Positions 21,975 to 33,689 of a stretch of 64,000 nucleotides of DNA are shown one piece after another. The stretch spans positions 50,001 through 114,000 of the forward strand of contig JABMCL010003285.1 in assembly GCA_018857735.1 (NCBI GenBank), in the 5' to 3' direction. The notes under the pieces are model-generated. The model worked only from the letters and a program-made list of their open reading frames with translations, did not search any database and was not told where the DNA came from. Positions within the stretch are counted from its first letter, which is position 1. Every line of letters starts with the position of its first letter. The position numbers and the translations under genes are program-made. The stretch is from Alviniconcha marisindica (Eukaryota; Mollusca; Gastropoda; Provannidae).

Positions 21975-23104
21975 GTAAGTTTGTGTAAAGGGTGTGAACT
22001 GTAATGTTACGTCCATTGTGTTTTTAGATGTGGCTGAATATATATATAATAATGAGATGAATGAGACAGTTCAAGGCATATGGTCATCGGACATGATGGG
22101 TGTGTATGAGGAAGAAAGAAAATCAAACATGAATAAATTTACACACAACTAGAATGAACAGAGGGGGTATGGGGGTGGGAACCTACATTTTCACCTTATA
22201 TATATAATGATTGCTTTAATATAAATACCTACATCTGCACAACCAGTAACCCCTACCCCTTCCTCCACCACCACCAAAGATGACGTTGATGGTTGACAGA
22301 GTTGGCGTATCACTGTATGGTAAAGTGGCAGGGGTAGAGGATTGTAATTGGAGGGTCATGTCAAATACATTATTTAATTTTTAAAACATTATGGTTCTAT
22401 GAAGGCTGAATTTGATTTGAAAAGGAACACAGATGGCAGGTACTGGTAGTAGTCTAGTACTGGTACAGTTGTAGATATTGGGTTACCAGTAGTGCATGTT
22501 TTTCCTCTCTGTTTTTAATCATGCACGTCATGTGTGTATTTTAACTTTCATAAGGACATCTGCTCCCACGCCTCAGGACATCTTAAATGGCTGTATTAAA
22601 TATTTAACACTCAGTGAAACTGCTCGCTGAACATTACTGGTGTCAGCAACCTCCTACAAGCATTTTTGCTTGAAGTCATTATTGTGTCTAACTTGCCATG
22701 CATTAGCCATGTCCTTGCTAAGCATTATGAGCTTCTTCCATCTGGTAGACAATTTCCTGTACCTAAATCAAGTACAGTGAGAACAAAACTTTGCAGTCAA
22801 TAGCATTTCTGAACAGATATGTCTATCTGTTCAAAACATCAGTGTGTGTGTGTGTGTGTGTATGTGTGTGTAAATTACTAGTTTGTTTATTGTGTAACTT
22901 TTGTATTTTCAATAACTGTTCTTTGAGTTTTAAAATATAAAATAAGTGTTACTGTGTACTGTGATGTGGTTAATGTTCAGCCATGTTTTAATTTCTCTGA
23001 TGAGATAATAAAGTAAGCTTGAATTGTTTATATTAAATATATATGTTATGTCCAGGTGTCTGTAAATTTTCATGTTGTGACAAAGTGTTCCAATCATTTT
23101 GCAG

Positions 23105-23328
23105 CTATCTGAGGTGTTCCCCAGAGGTGCTGGCCCATCAAAGAGAAGAGAACTCTGCCTTTCACCAGGTGTCCACAGTGTTAAAGTACCTGATCCCCAA
23201 GAAAGCACCGAAGGTGGCCATGTTCGGCCCTGGCCTCGAGTCCAGCACCAGCGGCATTGTTCGCAAAATGCTGTACGAAGACCAGAGTCACTTCACCCGT
23301 GTGGCCATGTTTCCTGGGCAATTTGATG
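23105..23328 (+). CDS. FBXO4: FBXO4 exon 3
   Basis: Acceptor attttgcag|C and donor TTTGATG|GTAAGG; phases fit both neighbours. It encodes YLRCSPEVLAHQREENSAFH, then KAPKVAMFGPGLESSTSGIV, matching the diagnostic FAMFGPGLEE of FBXO4. This is the first strand and P-loop-like turn of the atypical small-GTPase fold at the C-terminus of the protein. Confidence 0.93.
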
Positions 23329-23639
23329 GTAAGGGGACGCACAGTGCAGTCATTGTTTCAGGGCATTCTTTACCGTTATTTATCCACAACTATTCACAGG
23401 CATTATTTATCCACAGCTTTTCACAGGCAGAGTCCTTATCCTTGTCCGGTGTAACTCCAGGAAAACAAACAAGTCTGTTATGCTACAGTATGTGCCCCAT
23501 GTCCACTTTTACTGTTTTGCCTCCAGCTGGTGACCAATCTTTTGTTGGTGTTTGGTATTTTTGACATAGTTTGTGCTGGCTTTATGTGAGAGAAGTTGGA
23601 CACATGATACAGCAGTGCTCCGGTGGGTTACTTGCACTT

Positions 23640-24166
23640 TGAGCAGGTAGTGTGACACTGCAGCTGCCAAAAGATTACACCTTGTACACCTGTGTCATGC
23701 TCCTCCAGGATGTGGAGGGGGTATAGAACTGTCCAACAGTTGTGTCTTATACACTTGTGTCATGCTCCCACCAGGTTGCAGGGCAGGTATGATGCTGCAG
23801 CTGCCAAAAGGTCACACCTTAAGACACCTGTGTTATGTTCCCACCAGGTTACGGGACAGGTATAATGCTGCAGCTGCCAAAAGCTCACACATTAAGACAC
23901 CTGTGTCATGTTCCCACCTGGTTACAGGACAGGTATGACACTTGTGTCATGTTCCCAGCAGGTTACAGGGCAGGTATGATGCTGCAGCTGCAAAAAGGTC
24001 ACACATTAAGACACCTGTGTCATGTTCCCACCAGGTTACAGGGCAGGTATGATGCTGCAGCTGCCAAAAGGTCGCACCTTAAGACACCTGTGTCATGTTC
24101 CCACCAGGTTACGGGGCAGGTATGACACTGCAGCTGCCCAACAGTCACACCTTCCACCTCACTGTC
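23640..24166 (+). repeat. ~72-bp minisatellite duplicating the FBXO4 exon 4 acceptor
   Basis: About seven units share TGTGTCATGTTCCCACCAG|G followed by TTACAGGGCAGGTATGATGC and TGCAGCTGCCAAAAGGTCAC. The last unit is the genuine intron-exon 4 junction (acceptor at 24107); the upstream ones (near 23710, 23775, 23850, 23920, 23962 and 24035) are variants, one truncated and one disrupted at the acceptor. Most keep the pyrimidine/CCACCAG acceptor sequence. Confidence 0.92.
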
Positions 24167-24365
24167 TTGTACTCCTCGTCCAAGCAAGAGCGCGAGAACC
24201 AGCCAAACCAGGACCGGCTGTCGCGGAACCGCATGCTGAACCAGCAGTGTAGCTCCCGGGGGGAGGAAGCGGTGACCTACGAGCTGCAGCCGGCTCTGCA
24301 GCAGCTGTGCCACACTCTCAACGGCTTCATCTTCGTGATCGATGCCTCCGGCACCAAGCAGTCCG
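24108..24365 (+). CDS. FBXO4: FBXO4 exon 4
   Basis: Acceptor ttcccaccag|GT and donor CAGTCCG|GTGAGG, phases 1 and 1. It encodes YGAGMTLQLPNSHTFHLTVL, YSSSKQERENQPNQDRLSRN and later LCHTLNGFIFVIDASGTKQS. Human FBXO4 has the equivalents GIGSGVNFQLNNQHKFNILI and DGFIYVANA. This is the GTPase-like core. Its acceptor is the last of a tandem series of near-identical acceptors. Confidence 0.93.
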
Positions 24366-24663
24366 GTGAGGGAACGGTCCTCGGGCCTTTATTTCTGTTT
24401 TGCTGCATGCAGTTCTGGCATAGGGTACTTCTTTTAGCTGAATCTTTTTCTTCTTTTCTCTGTCTGAACCACTCTGTTTCGCCTGTTGTATCTGTTTATC
24501 TGTTGTGTCCATATATCTAGTCTTTGTATTTAGTCTGTTCTATATATATATATATACATCTAGTTTCTGTATGTATTTAGTCTGTATATATATCTAATGT
24601 CTGTCTACATGCAGTCCATGTCTCTATTGATCAGTAACTAGTCTCAGTCTTTCTCACATGTAT

Positions 24664-24704
<41 letters not shown>

Positions 24705-24972
24705 CATGCACAGAGACACGCACGCGCACACACACACAACACTTACACATGTACAAGCATACACCTAAAGAGAAAAGTACAAGAAAAGCCTACAGGGATT
24801 TTAAAATCACTTTGTCTTGAAGCAGAATTTCATGGTAAGGGGGAATTCTTGAGAATGTCACAGCTGACACCATCTGACCTGAGAAAGGAAGATGGCTATG
24901 GCATGTTCTTCTTGCTGTGCTGTCTGTGTATGTGTGGAATTGACACCGTATGCCCTCTGTGGACATTTTCAG

Positions 24973-25139
24973 TGTCTGGCAGCAAGACGGAGCTCAGAAC
25001 CATGGTGCAGGAGAGGTGGGCATCCCCGCAAGTGCCAGTCCTCATTCTCTCCTGCATTCCCATGGCAACCAGCCTACGACTGCCCGCTGTGGATGTGGTA
25101 GAGGCTTTAGAGCTGTCCAGTTTCAGTCGTCCCTGGATG
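24973..25139 (+). CDS. FBXO4: FBXO4 exon 5
   Basis: Acceptor cattttcag|TG; donor CCCTGGATG|GTCAGT. It encodes SGSKTELRTMVQERWASPQV, PVLILSCIPMATSLRLPAVD and VVEALELSSFSRPWM, matching human PLLVLSCISQGDVKRMP...HELHLNLLNHPWLV. It ends in phase 0. The (CA)n tract at 24666-24699 and (TA)n near 24541 lie in the preceding intron. Confidence 0.92.
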
Positions 25140-25733
25140 GTCAGTGGTTTGCGCTTCTTGCTGGCTCTGTGTCCACAACTTTTCACTTCATTCTCAAACA
25201 GTCTGATTCCTAAACTATTACATGCCTCACACCTGGTTTGGTTTCTCTGCCTCTGTGTTGTGTGTTTTAAGACATTTTCATTGATGTTTGATATTTTGGG
25301 CTGTATGTGATGGAATTGTGTGAGAGAGACACTGGACATGAAACATAGGTGTAAAATTCACAGCAACAGGCTCTTACATGCAGAAGAGCTGCTGGGAAAG
25401 TTGTGAATATAATTACATAGTGATTTCAGTGCACATACAACTTCTCTTATGTTGGATTCAACTGTTGCATTGATTTAAAATGTTTATGCTTGTGGCATCA
25501 GTTTTGACAGATACAGCCATCTTTTTTAAGGCTCGTCTGTTGATTTTTTACAAATAATTTTTAATATTACTAATACTGTTTTACACAGTCTTCAGTTGAA
25601 AACAAGATGATTTCAGGATGTTGTTTTCATTGCATGGTGTCAAGAAGTTTAGAATATTGTTTGGTGTGTGTTTATTAGTTTCGACATGCAATGCTGCAGA
25701 ACATCACTGAATTGTTGACGTTGTGTGTGGCAG

Positions 25734-25814
25734 GTGATGGACTGTGTGGCAGACACCTTGGAAAACGTTGACAGGGGTGTGCGCTGGATAATTGAAATGA
25801 GTCAGCGAAAATGA
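25734..25814 (+). CDS. FBXO4: FBXO4 exon 6 (C-terminus)
   Basis: Acceptor gtgtggcag|GTG; 26 codons and TGA at 25812-25814. It encodes VMDCVADTLENVDRGVRWII followed by EMSQRK, the counterpart of the human C-terminal helix (TLTGFLNGIEWILEEVE...). Confidence 0.92.
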   Translation: MMDCVADTLENVDRGVRWIIEMSQRK

Positions 25815-25819
25815 TGCGT

Positions 25820-26345
25820 CACCTCTGTGGGCTGACAGCAAACTATTCACCAGTGTTGGTTGGTGGTCAGTTGGTGGTGTACGGGCATCCGTCAAAACAA
25901 TGCCAGCATCAACCATTCTCTTTGGATTGTATATGGCTGGCGGTGGATACGTTTCAGCCAAATTGATGCTGTTACCAGCTGCTGCCGGCAAACTGTTTGC
26001 CAGCTTTGGATGGTAAACAGCTGGCGGTGGGTAGGCGTCAATAACAACGCCTTTACCAGCTGCTGCCTCTGTGGCTGACAACAAACTATTCACCAGCCTT
26101 GGATGGCAGTCAGTTGATGGTAGATTGGCATCAGCGAAAGTGATGCCATCACTAGTCATTGTCTATGGTTGCCAGCAAACTGTTCACAAGCCTTTGATGG
26201 TAAGTAGGCATCAGTGAAAGTGATACTGGCACCGTCCAGCATGTCTCTTGTTGTCAGCAGAATGTTCACCAGCCTTGGGTGGTATGCAGTTGAGGGTGAG
26301 CAAGCGTCAACAAAAATATGGCAGACAGCAAACCGTTCAGCACAC
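25820..26345. repeat. ~90-bp degenerate tandem repeat in FBXO4 3' UTR region
   Basis: Units share aacaaactattcaccagc(c), ttggatggcagtcagttg and gcatcagcgaaagtgatg. Six or so diverged copies start within 15 bp of the FBXO4 stop. A 151-residue minus-strand frame across it is periodic and is a repeat artefact. Confidence 0.85.
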
Positions 26346-26661
26346 ACATGCATGTGACTGTACTGATCAAGTTGTTGTCTGCTTGAATGAGAAGTGAAGG
26401 TGAAAACTAAAACTAAAAAAATTGATGCAGCAGCCTCGCCGACAAAGTGAAGCCAGTGAAAAAAGAGAAGTGACTGACAGAGTCGGTGAAGGTAACAGGG
26501 CATAGGCAGGCAACGTAAAGACGTTGCTAGCTCCAGTAAGCCAGTTGCAGAAAGGTGTATGCATCATGTGGACAGTGAAGCGTTTTCAAGGGTCTGAATC
26601 TGCAGTGATTTTTTTAAGAGGGGTGGTCTTCAGCTAGGGGTTTCATGTATACAAAATGACA

Positions 26662-27479
26662 AATAAAAAATATTTGCAAAAATCATTATAGCCAGTAAAA
26701 GAGGGGTATAAGTGGGAGGCATCTCAAAATGGCAACCATTGACACAAGAGCAAACCTCCCCAAATGCATTGGTGGTTGTGCAGCATTTCCGATTGTTGGC
26801 AGCATGTTTATCTGTACCACACTTGCAGTAGTGACAGAGCAAGTGTGCTTTTCCTCACTTTAATACTTAACATTATTTATTTTTGGAATATGTTAAACCA
26901 TTTTTTTTACTTTTATGGCCAGGCTAGACTTTTTATTCAATACTGCATATGAAGTAGAAGAGCCAAGATACAGGTGGTTTACCAAGATACAGGTGGTTTT
27001 GCATCTTTCTTTTACAATTACTTCTCCCTGCAATTGAAAGTTGCACAATGTCCAGCCTGATGAAGTTATTTCTTGACAGATACTACTTCATAACTTTGCA
27101 AATGCCATATTCCTTCAGTGGAGTTTGTGAACCTTGAATTTACTTGCATTCCAGGCGAGAGTGGTAACAGGCAGTTCAGGTGGTTTTTTGCTGTGTTCTC
27201 GTGACATTTTTTGGGCATTTACTAGCTGCCTTTTGTAATTGTCAGCTTTTTCTCTGTTATACATACGTTCACTGCTGCTTCCATATCTTTTTTGTGTGTG
27301 TGCAGGAACATTTATTGCAGATATGTCATAATTATTGGTGTGGATTGCTCTGCTGTGATAATGCATTTTATGATCAGCCAACAAAATATGTGGCTGTACT
27401 TGTAATAGAAATGCTCCATATCAACTGAATGTAAAAAATGGTGTCAGTTACTTGAAATTAGCATTCCAGTTCCAATAAA
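26662..27479 (+). terminator. FBXO4: Candidate FBXO4 poly(A) signals
   Basis: AATAAA occurs at 26662-26667 and at 27474-27479. The second is followed by a T-rich/GT-rich stretch and lies about 100 bp from the convergent DOCK7 poly(A) signals, so it is the likelier end; the 3' UTR would then be about 1.7 kb. No other gene is seen between 26345 and 27570. Confidence 0.5.
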
Positions 27480-27579
27480 AAGTTTTCTTCACACAAATCT
27501 CACTGTGTTTGATTTTATTTGTTGGTACATTTGAATGAACAAAATCACACACACACACAATGTGATAGTTTTGCAGTGT

Positions 27580-29958
27580 TTTATTCAGTTTATTCTCTCA
27601 GAATGTTGTAGAAAACAGACTGAAACAAGACAGAGATTCCTTTGTTACAAGTATAGATGCTGGCAGTGGAAAGGATTTCATGCAACCAAAATGATGGTGA
27701 AAATATAAGCACTGTGACGCTGACACGCACAAACATAATGGCTACAAGAAAGCAACCTTCTAGAGTGTTGCAACAGTGACTAGACTTCATTAAAAAACAA
27801 AAAAATGAAAAGCAGACAAAAATGTATGGAAAGCCAATGCTCTGATGAGGTAAGCTCTTGTTGCATTTGTGAAAATACAAATTGGTGAAGTGAAGTTGAT
27901 GTCAGTTTCATACAGTCAAATATTGTTTTGCCAATTTTGACCTGAAGTTGAAACCATGCAATGATTTTGTTTGGGGATAAGTCATGGGGGGGGGGGGGGG
28001 GGGGTAGATGACTTGGAGAGGATACCTCCCATAATGATCAGTGCCACAAAGAATTAATGCATACCAATGGTGATCTCATTGAAGAGCAGTGAAACACAAC
28101 TGGGCATGGAACAAACTGATCAGCAGAAATACGCCAAACCATCACATTATATATGTGGTTAGATGCATTACAATATTTATGTGAGAAATATAACTGTGTA
28201 TTGTCCACATACACACACACTCTCACACACCATTTTTAACGCATACATTCAGATTTTAATCTGATAAAATTCACAAAATGAATCATAAGCATCAGATTCC
28301 CTCCAAGTGTATTTGGCACAGGTCTATATTCATCAGCGCATGAACCCACTTATGAAACAAACTTATTATTAGTGCATATGCTGGGTTTATTACTTCCCTT
28401 GTTGAAAGTCAAACAAAAGTCACCAGATGCTTCAGAGCTTGTGAAATTCTGTGGACTGTTGGCGCATGCAATGTCCAAAGATAAATTTAAATGAGAAGCT
28501 TAGCACCTACCCTCTCCCCTTTGTGGGCATTTGGAGCTGAACTGTAAATTCTTACCATTTTACTTGATCTTCCATTCACAATGCAACACACCACACATAT
28601 GACTAACATTTTACAGTTGCAAGTAAAAATCAAATATCACATTAACTGGTAGTCAATGACTTGAAATCAAGAATACACCATACACACATGTGCAAACAAA
28701 AGTGAACAGACAACTAAGCATTAAAAGAATCCAAAAACAGACACACTCTTCCACACACAAAAACAGTAGAGTAGAACTATTTGGTGCAAGAAATGATTGT
28801 GAAGTAGGCGTAGAGGGTATGGAGTTATAACAGTGTACCACCTTTTCACATGGCTCCCTACCCCACCCCTTCAGAAATAGGACATGAATAAATAAAGATA
28901 AAACTTGCATGTCTGTACAATTCAGTTGAAATATGGTCCAACAAATCAGCTGCATTAAAATTACGCACCTTCAAATAATTGCACTTACTTTGAAGACAGA
29001 GAAAACAACAACAAAAAACAGCACACTTGAATGGCTGCAGCTATCAGAAACTGCAACCACAGTGAAGCTAAAATGTGCTGTACGATTCAGACAAAGAATT
29101 CTGTGACCTGCACCATGGTCACATAATTATACCCTCCACTGGGTTTCCTCAAGAGGCGACAAGGGGTGATTTGGAAGCTTGGAGAGTTACACATCAACTG
29201 ACACGATGCAAACCCATTACTACACTCTGCTTGTCTAAGTGGGCAGAGCTTTCAGGCTAGCAGTGAAAGGACAACTGATGTAGATCCACAAGCGACCAAA
29301 TATCTACTGCATTTCATGGTGTGAGGAACTGCCAGCATGAAAACAGTACAGCATGTATTGTATCCAAACAGTCAAAGCTACCTAGCAGGGTCACACGATA
29401 GTACTGTTTCCAAACAGTTGAAGTTACCTAGCAGGTTCACACGATGGTACTGTTTCCAAACAGTCTAAGCTACCGAGCAGGTTTACACGATGGTATTGTT
29501 TCCAAACAGTCTAAGCTACCGAGCAGGTTCACACAAGGGTATTGTTTCCAAACAGCTGAAGTTACCTAGCTGGTTCACACAATGGTTCAACTCCCTGCCT
29601 CTAGCAACACATAAACCACAGATCATATATACATATATATGGCTCACTGTTCTAAACACAACGTCCGACACAAATTCTAGATCCCTAACTTCAATAACCA
29701 GCAGTGCTAACGTAGAAATTTCAGTACAAAAACACTTCAATCCTTTGTACTATACAGGCGGTGAACAAGGACACAATGTTTTTTCTCTCTTGTCACACAC
29801 ACACACACATACACACGCACACACATCAACAAAATGTACAGTAATGTGCCCTAAACACAGAAGGATAAAGGAAATATTGCACTGAAAATGCCGGTGGGTG
29901 GACACAGAATCTGTCCATGCTGTGACTGTGGCAGTGTTCAGGGTGCTGCACACACTCA
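27580..29958 (-). other. DOCK7: DOCK7 3' UTR region and poly(A) signals
   Basis: On the minus strand AATAAA occurs at 27594-27589 and 27585-27580. Between these and the putative stop at 29959 there is no splice-linked coding sequence. The interval contains a 19-base G run (27986-28004) and a tandem repeat (29345-29590). Confidence 0.5.
29345..29590. repeat. ~46-bp tandem repeat, ~5 copies
   Basis: Units share gtttccaaacagtc(t)aagctacc(t/g)agcaggttcacacgatggta. It lies in the DOCK7 3' UTR region. Confidence 0.88.
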
Positions 29959-30019
29959 TCAGCAGTTGGAGGCGTTGTTCTCAGCATGCCGTTTACTGCG
30001 GGACTCTTTGCTTTCTTTG
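29959..30019 (-). CDS. DOCK7: DOCK7 alternative last exon (Ser/Lys-rich tail)
   Basis: Acceptor gtgtttgcag|C at 30019. If exon W is spliced at AAGAG|GTAGTG (30883), the split codon becomes Ser and the frame continues KESKESRSKRHAENNASNC and TGA (29961-29959). If exon W is not spliced, translation stops in-frame at TAG two bases into that donor. Both outcomes fit the sequence; vertebrate DOCK7 also ends in a variable Ser/Arg-rich tail. Confidence 0.5.
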
Positions 30020-30539
30020 CTGCAAACACAGATGAAATAATGAAAGAAAAAAAGAAAAAAACAATCGGCCATACTCATGCATATGGATGCAAGGAGGTGC
30101 TGTTCCCCAACATGACATTTTACTTCATTTAGCTTACTGTGTTTCTGAACTCGCCTCAAAAGCATAGGAGTAGAAACAACAACAACAACAACAAAAAAAC
30201 ACCTATAAAGTGATCTTAAGAGCCAACAGAACAGCAGCTTGTACTTAACTCCCTGAAATGAATCAACTTAACAGAAATCAAGATTCCCTCGGCCCAGAAC
30301 TACTAAAGCTAAAGGTTCTCTCATTCGTGTCAGTAGTAGTCTGTATGTAGCTTTGCATGCTTTGTCTGCTGCCATGAACTGTGTGTCCTCTAATTTCTGC
30401 CTTCTGATTTTTTTCTCAACCCTCTTCAAAAAAAAATCATTTTTTTTATAATTAAAGAAAAGAAAAAAGGTGCTGAAAACAGCAAATAAGACTTTTACTT
30501 GTGATCTGGTCACCACTTCCTTTTGCCTTGATACGACCT

Positions 30540-30845
30540 TCACAGTTGACCTTTCCTGCCCAGCCTGTAAAATTTCTGGGCTAAAAAGTGCATACACACT
30601 GATGAAAACATATCTTCTGGTCCTGCATATAACAAATATACTTTTCATACTGTACATGCTGATGAAAATCTTTCACAAAGCGGGAAAAAAGAGGCTTAAG
30701 AAGTTCAAATTTTTCACTTTCATCCTGTACATTCTGATGAAAATCTTTCACAAAGGAGAAAAAAAAAGAGGCTTAAGAAGTTTAAATTTTGCACTTTCAC
30801 AGTCGTTTTCAAGTAAAATTGTGGCCGTGAAAGGGTTAAACACCC
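30540..30845 (+). repeat. Dispersed repeat, plus-strand copy
   Basis: cagcctgtaaaatttctggg followed by gtgcatacacactgatgaaa and tcttctggtcctgcatat matches the reverse complement of 61780-61990. An internal direct repeat (aaaatctttcacaaag, twice) is also present. Located between the last two DOCK7 exons. Confidence 0.7.
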
Positions 30846-30878
30846 TCTCCCCTGCACTCCTGCCGGGGTAATTCCTCA

Positions 30879-31035
30879 CTACCTCTTGTGATGTCGTGAC
30901 TTGCGCAGCGCAGTGGTGGAGATCATGGGCTGGAGTTTCTCGCGGAAGTTGTGGTAGTTGCGCTCCAGCTCGCGCTGGTATTCACGCTGCTCATGCGTGA
31001 TGAGGGACTTGTTCCTGTGCAGGGCGTCGCCACAC
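30879..31035 (-). CDS. DOCK7: DOCK7 exon W (end of DHR2)
   Basis: Acceptor gtttgcag|G at 31035 completes a split Lys. It encodes [40 protein letters not shown] and [11 protein letters not shown] with TAG at 30881-30879. Human DOCK6/7 have CEDALRKNKALIGPDQKEY.RELERNY..L.EALQPL at this place. This is the last helix of DHR2 lobe C. The stop overlaps a possible donor AG|GTAGTG. Confidence 0.9.
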
Positions 31036-31509
31036 CTGCAAACACACCCGTCGGTGAGAATGTCTTAGGGGTGTGGTGGGTGTGGATGTGGGGGCATGTA
31101 CAGTATTGTGGGTGTTTGTGGAGTGCGTATGTGTGTGTGTATGTGCTTGGGGGGGGGGGCGCATTTATCACACCAGTATGGAAAAGGAATGCACACATAT
31201 TCACATGAACAGAAAGGGAGGGAAAGCCTTGAATGAGGTATTTAAAAAAAATAAGGGTAATGATATAACTTAATGGGTTCAGTTCAATCTATCGAATAGT
31301 GCACAGCTGGCCAAACGTACACGCACATGCTGACTGGGGTGAATACTGCAAAAATGTCTCCAACCTTCACTGAATTTTATACAGAGCCAATGCAACACAT
31401 TCAATTTACCACAAAAGACAATGAAAGGAAAGACAAGCTGTGTAACACCGTAAGGCTTGTGGTAGGCAGAAGTCTTCACAAACTGTCTAGCAAAATTTAC
31501 ATGAATGTG

Positions 31510-31995
31510 GCTTCAAACTACTTAAGGATCAAGCAATAAAAACATTTTTATGTGGCTTCATTCATACTCCTTAAGGATCTAGCAATAAAACCATTTTTGT
31601 GTGGCTTCATTCATACTACTTAAGGATCAAGCAATAAAAACATTTTTGTGTGGCTTCATTCATACTACTTAAGGATCAAGCAATAAAAACATTTTTGTGT
31701 GGCTTCATTCATACTCGTTAAGGATCTAGCAATAAAAACATTTTTGTGGTTTTTTGGCAGAAAAAGTTCTTCATTCATACTACTTAAGGATCAAGCAATA
31801 AAAACAGTTTTGTGTGGCTTCAGTCATACTACTTAAGGATCAAGCAATAAAAACATTTTTGTGTGGCTTCAGTCATACTCCTTAAGGATCAAGCAATAAA
31901 AAAAAAAAATGTTTGGCTTCATTCATACTCCTTAAGAAACAAGCAATAAAAACATTTTTTGTGTGGCTTCATTCATACTACTTAAGAATCAAGCC
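31510..31995. repeat. ~50-bp tandem repeat, ~9-10 copies
   Basis: Units contain CTTAAGGATCAAGCAATAAA and CATTTTTGTGTGGCTTCATT. Every unit carries AATAAA on the plus strand (antisense to DOCK7). Intronic between exons V and W. Confidence 0.93.
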
Positions 31996-32373
31996 TCAGG
32001 TCAGCAATGATGGACTTATAATCATTACCTGCACATAGACTAAATATTCATGTAAAGATGTAATCCACTACCATTCAACCAAAGACCCATCATGTAAAAT
32101 TATGCCACATTATATTTTTTTTAGTGCTTAACAAGTCTCACACTATCAGTGCTCACAGCATTGTAAGTGGCTACAAGAGACACGTGATTTCAGTTAATCT
32201 GAGTTGTCTGTGTGGCTACAGACATACCGCCTTCTGAGCGCCAAGGAAAAATTGTCGGCTTAGCTGACAGTTTTCGGAGACCTCTGGTGGAACCAATTAT
32301 GCCAGCAGCTGGAAGAAAGGTGTTGCCAACCAGTGCCAGGAGTCTGAACACAGCATGGAGACGCAGGACTCAC

Positions 32374-32483
32374 TTTTTGAGGAAGTCCTTGAAGCAAAGT
32401 CTCAGCTTGTTGTGGTGTCGCGTCGGCACCTGCTTCCCCTCCGCCACCTCCGACAGGAACACCAGCGCCACCTCCAGGGGACC
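32374..32483 (-). CDS. DOCK7: DOCK7 exon V
   Basis: Acceptor cttaaacag|GGTCCC, donor CTCAAAAA|GTGAGT, phases 0 and 2. It encodes [20 protein letters not shown] and [16 protein letters not shown], matching [20 protein letters not shown] and [13 protein letters not shown] of vertebrate DOCK7. This is DHR2 lobe C. Confidence 0.93.
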
Positions 32484-32489
32484 CTGTTT

Positions 32490-32720
32490 AAGGGGAGAGA
32501 ATGTGACCCTCAGCACACAAGCATACATTATTTAAGGAAGAGAATGTAACCCTTGCTACTAAGTGTGCATTATTATTTAGGGAAGAGCATGTAACCAGTA
32601 CATAGGTGAATATTATTCTGCAAAGAGAATGTAATCCTCAGTACATGAGCATACATTATTTAGGGGAGAGAATGTGACCTGTCAGTACAGATGTGTACAT
32701 TATTTAGGAGAATGTAGCTG
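32490..32720. repeat. ~45-55-bp degenerate tandem repeat next to exon V acceptor
   Basis: Units share ggggagagaatgtgacc..cagtac and catacattatttaggg. The array starts about 8 bp from the exon V acceptor and extends into the intron. Confidence 0.8.
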
Positions 32721-32749
32721 TACCTAAGTGTACAGTACATGACAGGTCA

Positions 32750-33300
32750 CAAGTAAACATGTACTGGGTCCACAATGTAATCGGTGTAACACGCACTGGA
32801 CTGGGTCCACAATGTAATCAGCTTAACACACACTGGACTGGGTCCACAATGTAATCAGTGTAACATGCACTGGACTGGGGGTGTAACATGCACTGGACTG
32901 GGTCCACAATATAATCAGTGTAACATGCACTGGACCGAGTCCACAATGTAATCAGCTTAACACACACTGGACTGGGTCCACAATGTAATCAGTGTAACAC
33001 ACACTGGGACTGGGTCCACAATGTAATTGGTGTAACACGCACTGGGAGTGGGCCCACAATGTAATCGGTGTAACACACACTAGGACTAGGTCCACAATGT
33101 ACTCAGTGTAACATGCACTGGGTCTGGGTCCACATTGTGTCATCAGTGTAACACACACTGGGACTGGGTCCACAATGTAATCGGTGTAACACACACTGGG
33201 ACTGGGTCCACAATGTAATCGGTGTAACACACACTGGGACTGGGTCCACAATGTAATCGGTGTAACACATACTGGACTGGTTCACAATGGTGTTGGTGTA
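32750..33300. repeat. ~40-48-bp tandem repeat, ~12 copies
   Basis: Units share ctgggtccacaatgtaatcg and gtgtaacacacactgg. It gives the periodic minus-strand frame 32952-33251, which is not a gene. It lies between exons U and V. Confidence 0.92.
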
Positions 33301-33408
33301 ACATGCGCTGGGACTGGGAGTGCTGTTACCGGATATAACCCGTAGTACCAGTATAACAGGGTACCACCACCCTGCTTGTACCAGTACACTGGGACTGAGT
33401 GCAGTTAC

Positions 33409-33552
33409 CTGGTTGACTGTGGTACCAATGCAGCCCTGTAGCACCATCTGCAGAATCTTGGTATCGAGAGGTTCAGTGTAGAGCGCGATGGCCAGCTCTC
33501 GCGTCTTCTTCATGATGTCTTCAATGGCCACCTCCACTGGAGACAGGATGAC
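33409..33552 (-). CDS. DOCK7: DOCK7 exon U (nucleotide-sensor region)
   Basis: Acceptor attgtggcag|GTC and donor AACCAG|GTAACT. It encodes [40 protein letters not shown] and CIGTTVNQ. The family pattern is LTPxEVAIEDMQKKTxELAF...LQMVLQGSVGTTVNQ. This holds the lobe C insert whose Val acts as nucleotide/Mg sensor in DOCK GEFs; here the equivalent position seems to be Ile (GCIG for GSVG). The start phase (0) does not match the apparent end phase (1) of exon T. Confidence 0.9.
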
Positions 33553-33689
33553 CTGCCACAATAAAGCCCACAGGTGAGCATCAACTGCCTGTCATTATAG
33601 AACATCCACCAGTACACCTGACATCCACTTTCTGTTGTTGCCTGTCAAACCATCGTAAACTTATTTCTTGCACAGAAGTGTTTCAACAC

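Noticed and set aside
25704..26159. 151-codon minus-strand frame over the FBXO4 end
   Set aside because: Periodic Pro/Ala/Thr peptide produced by the ~90-bp repeat, antisense to FBXO4.
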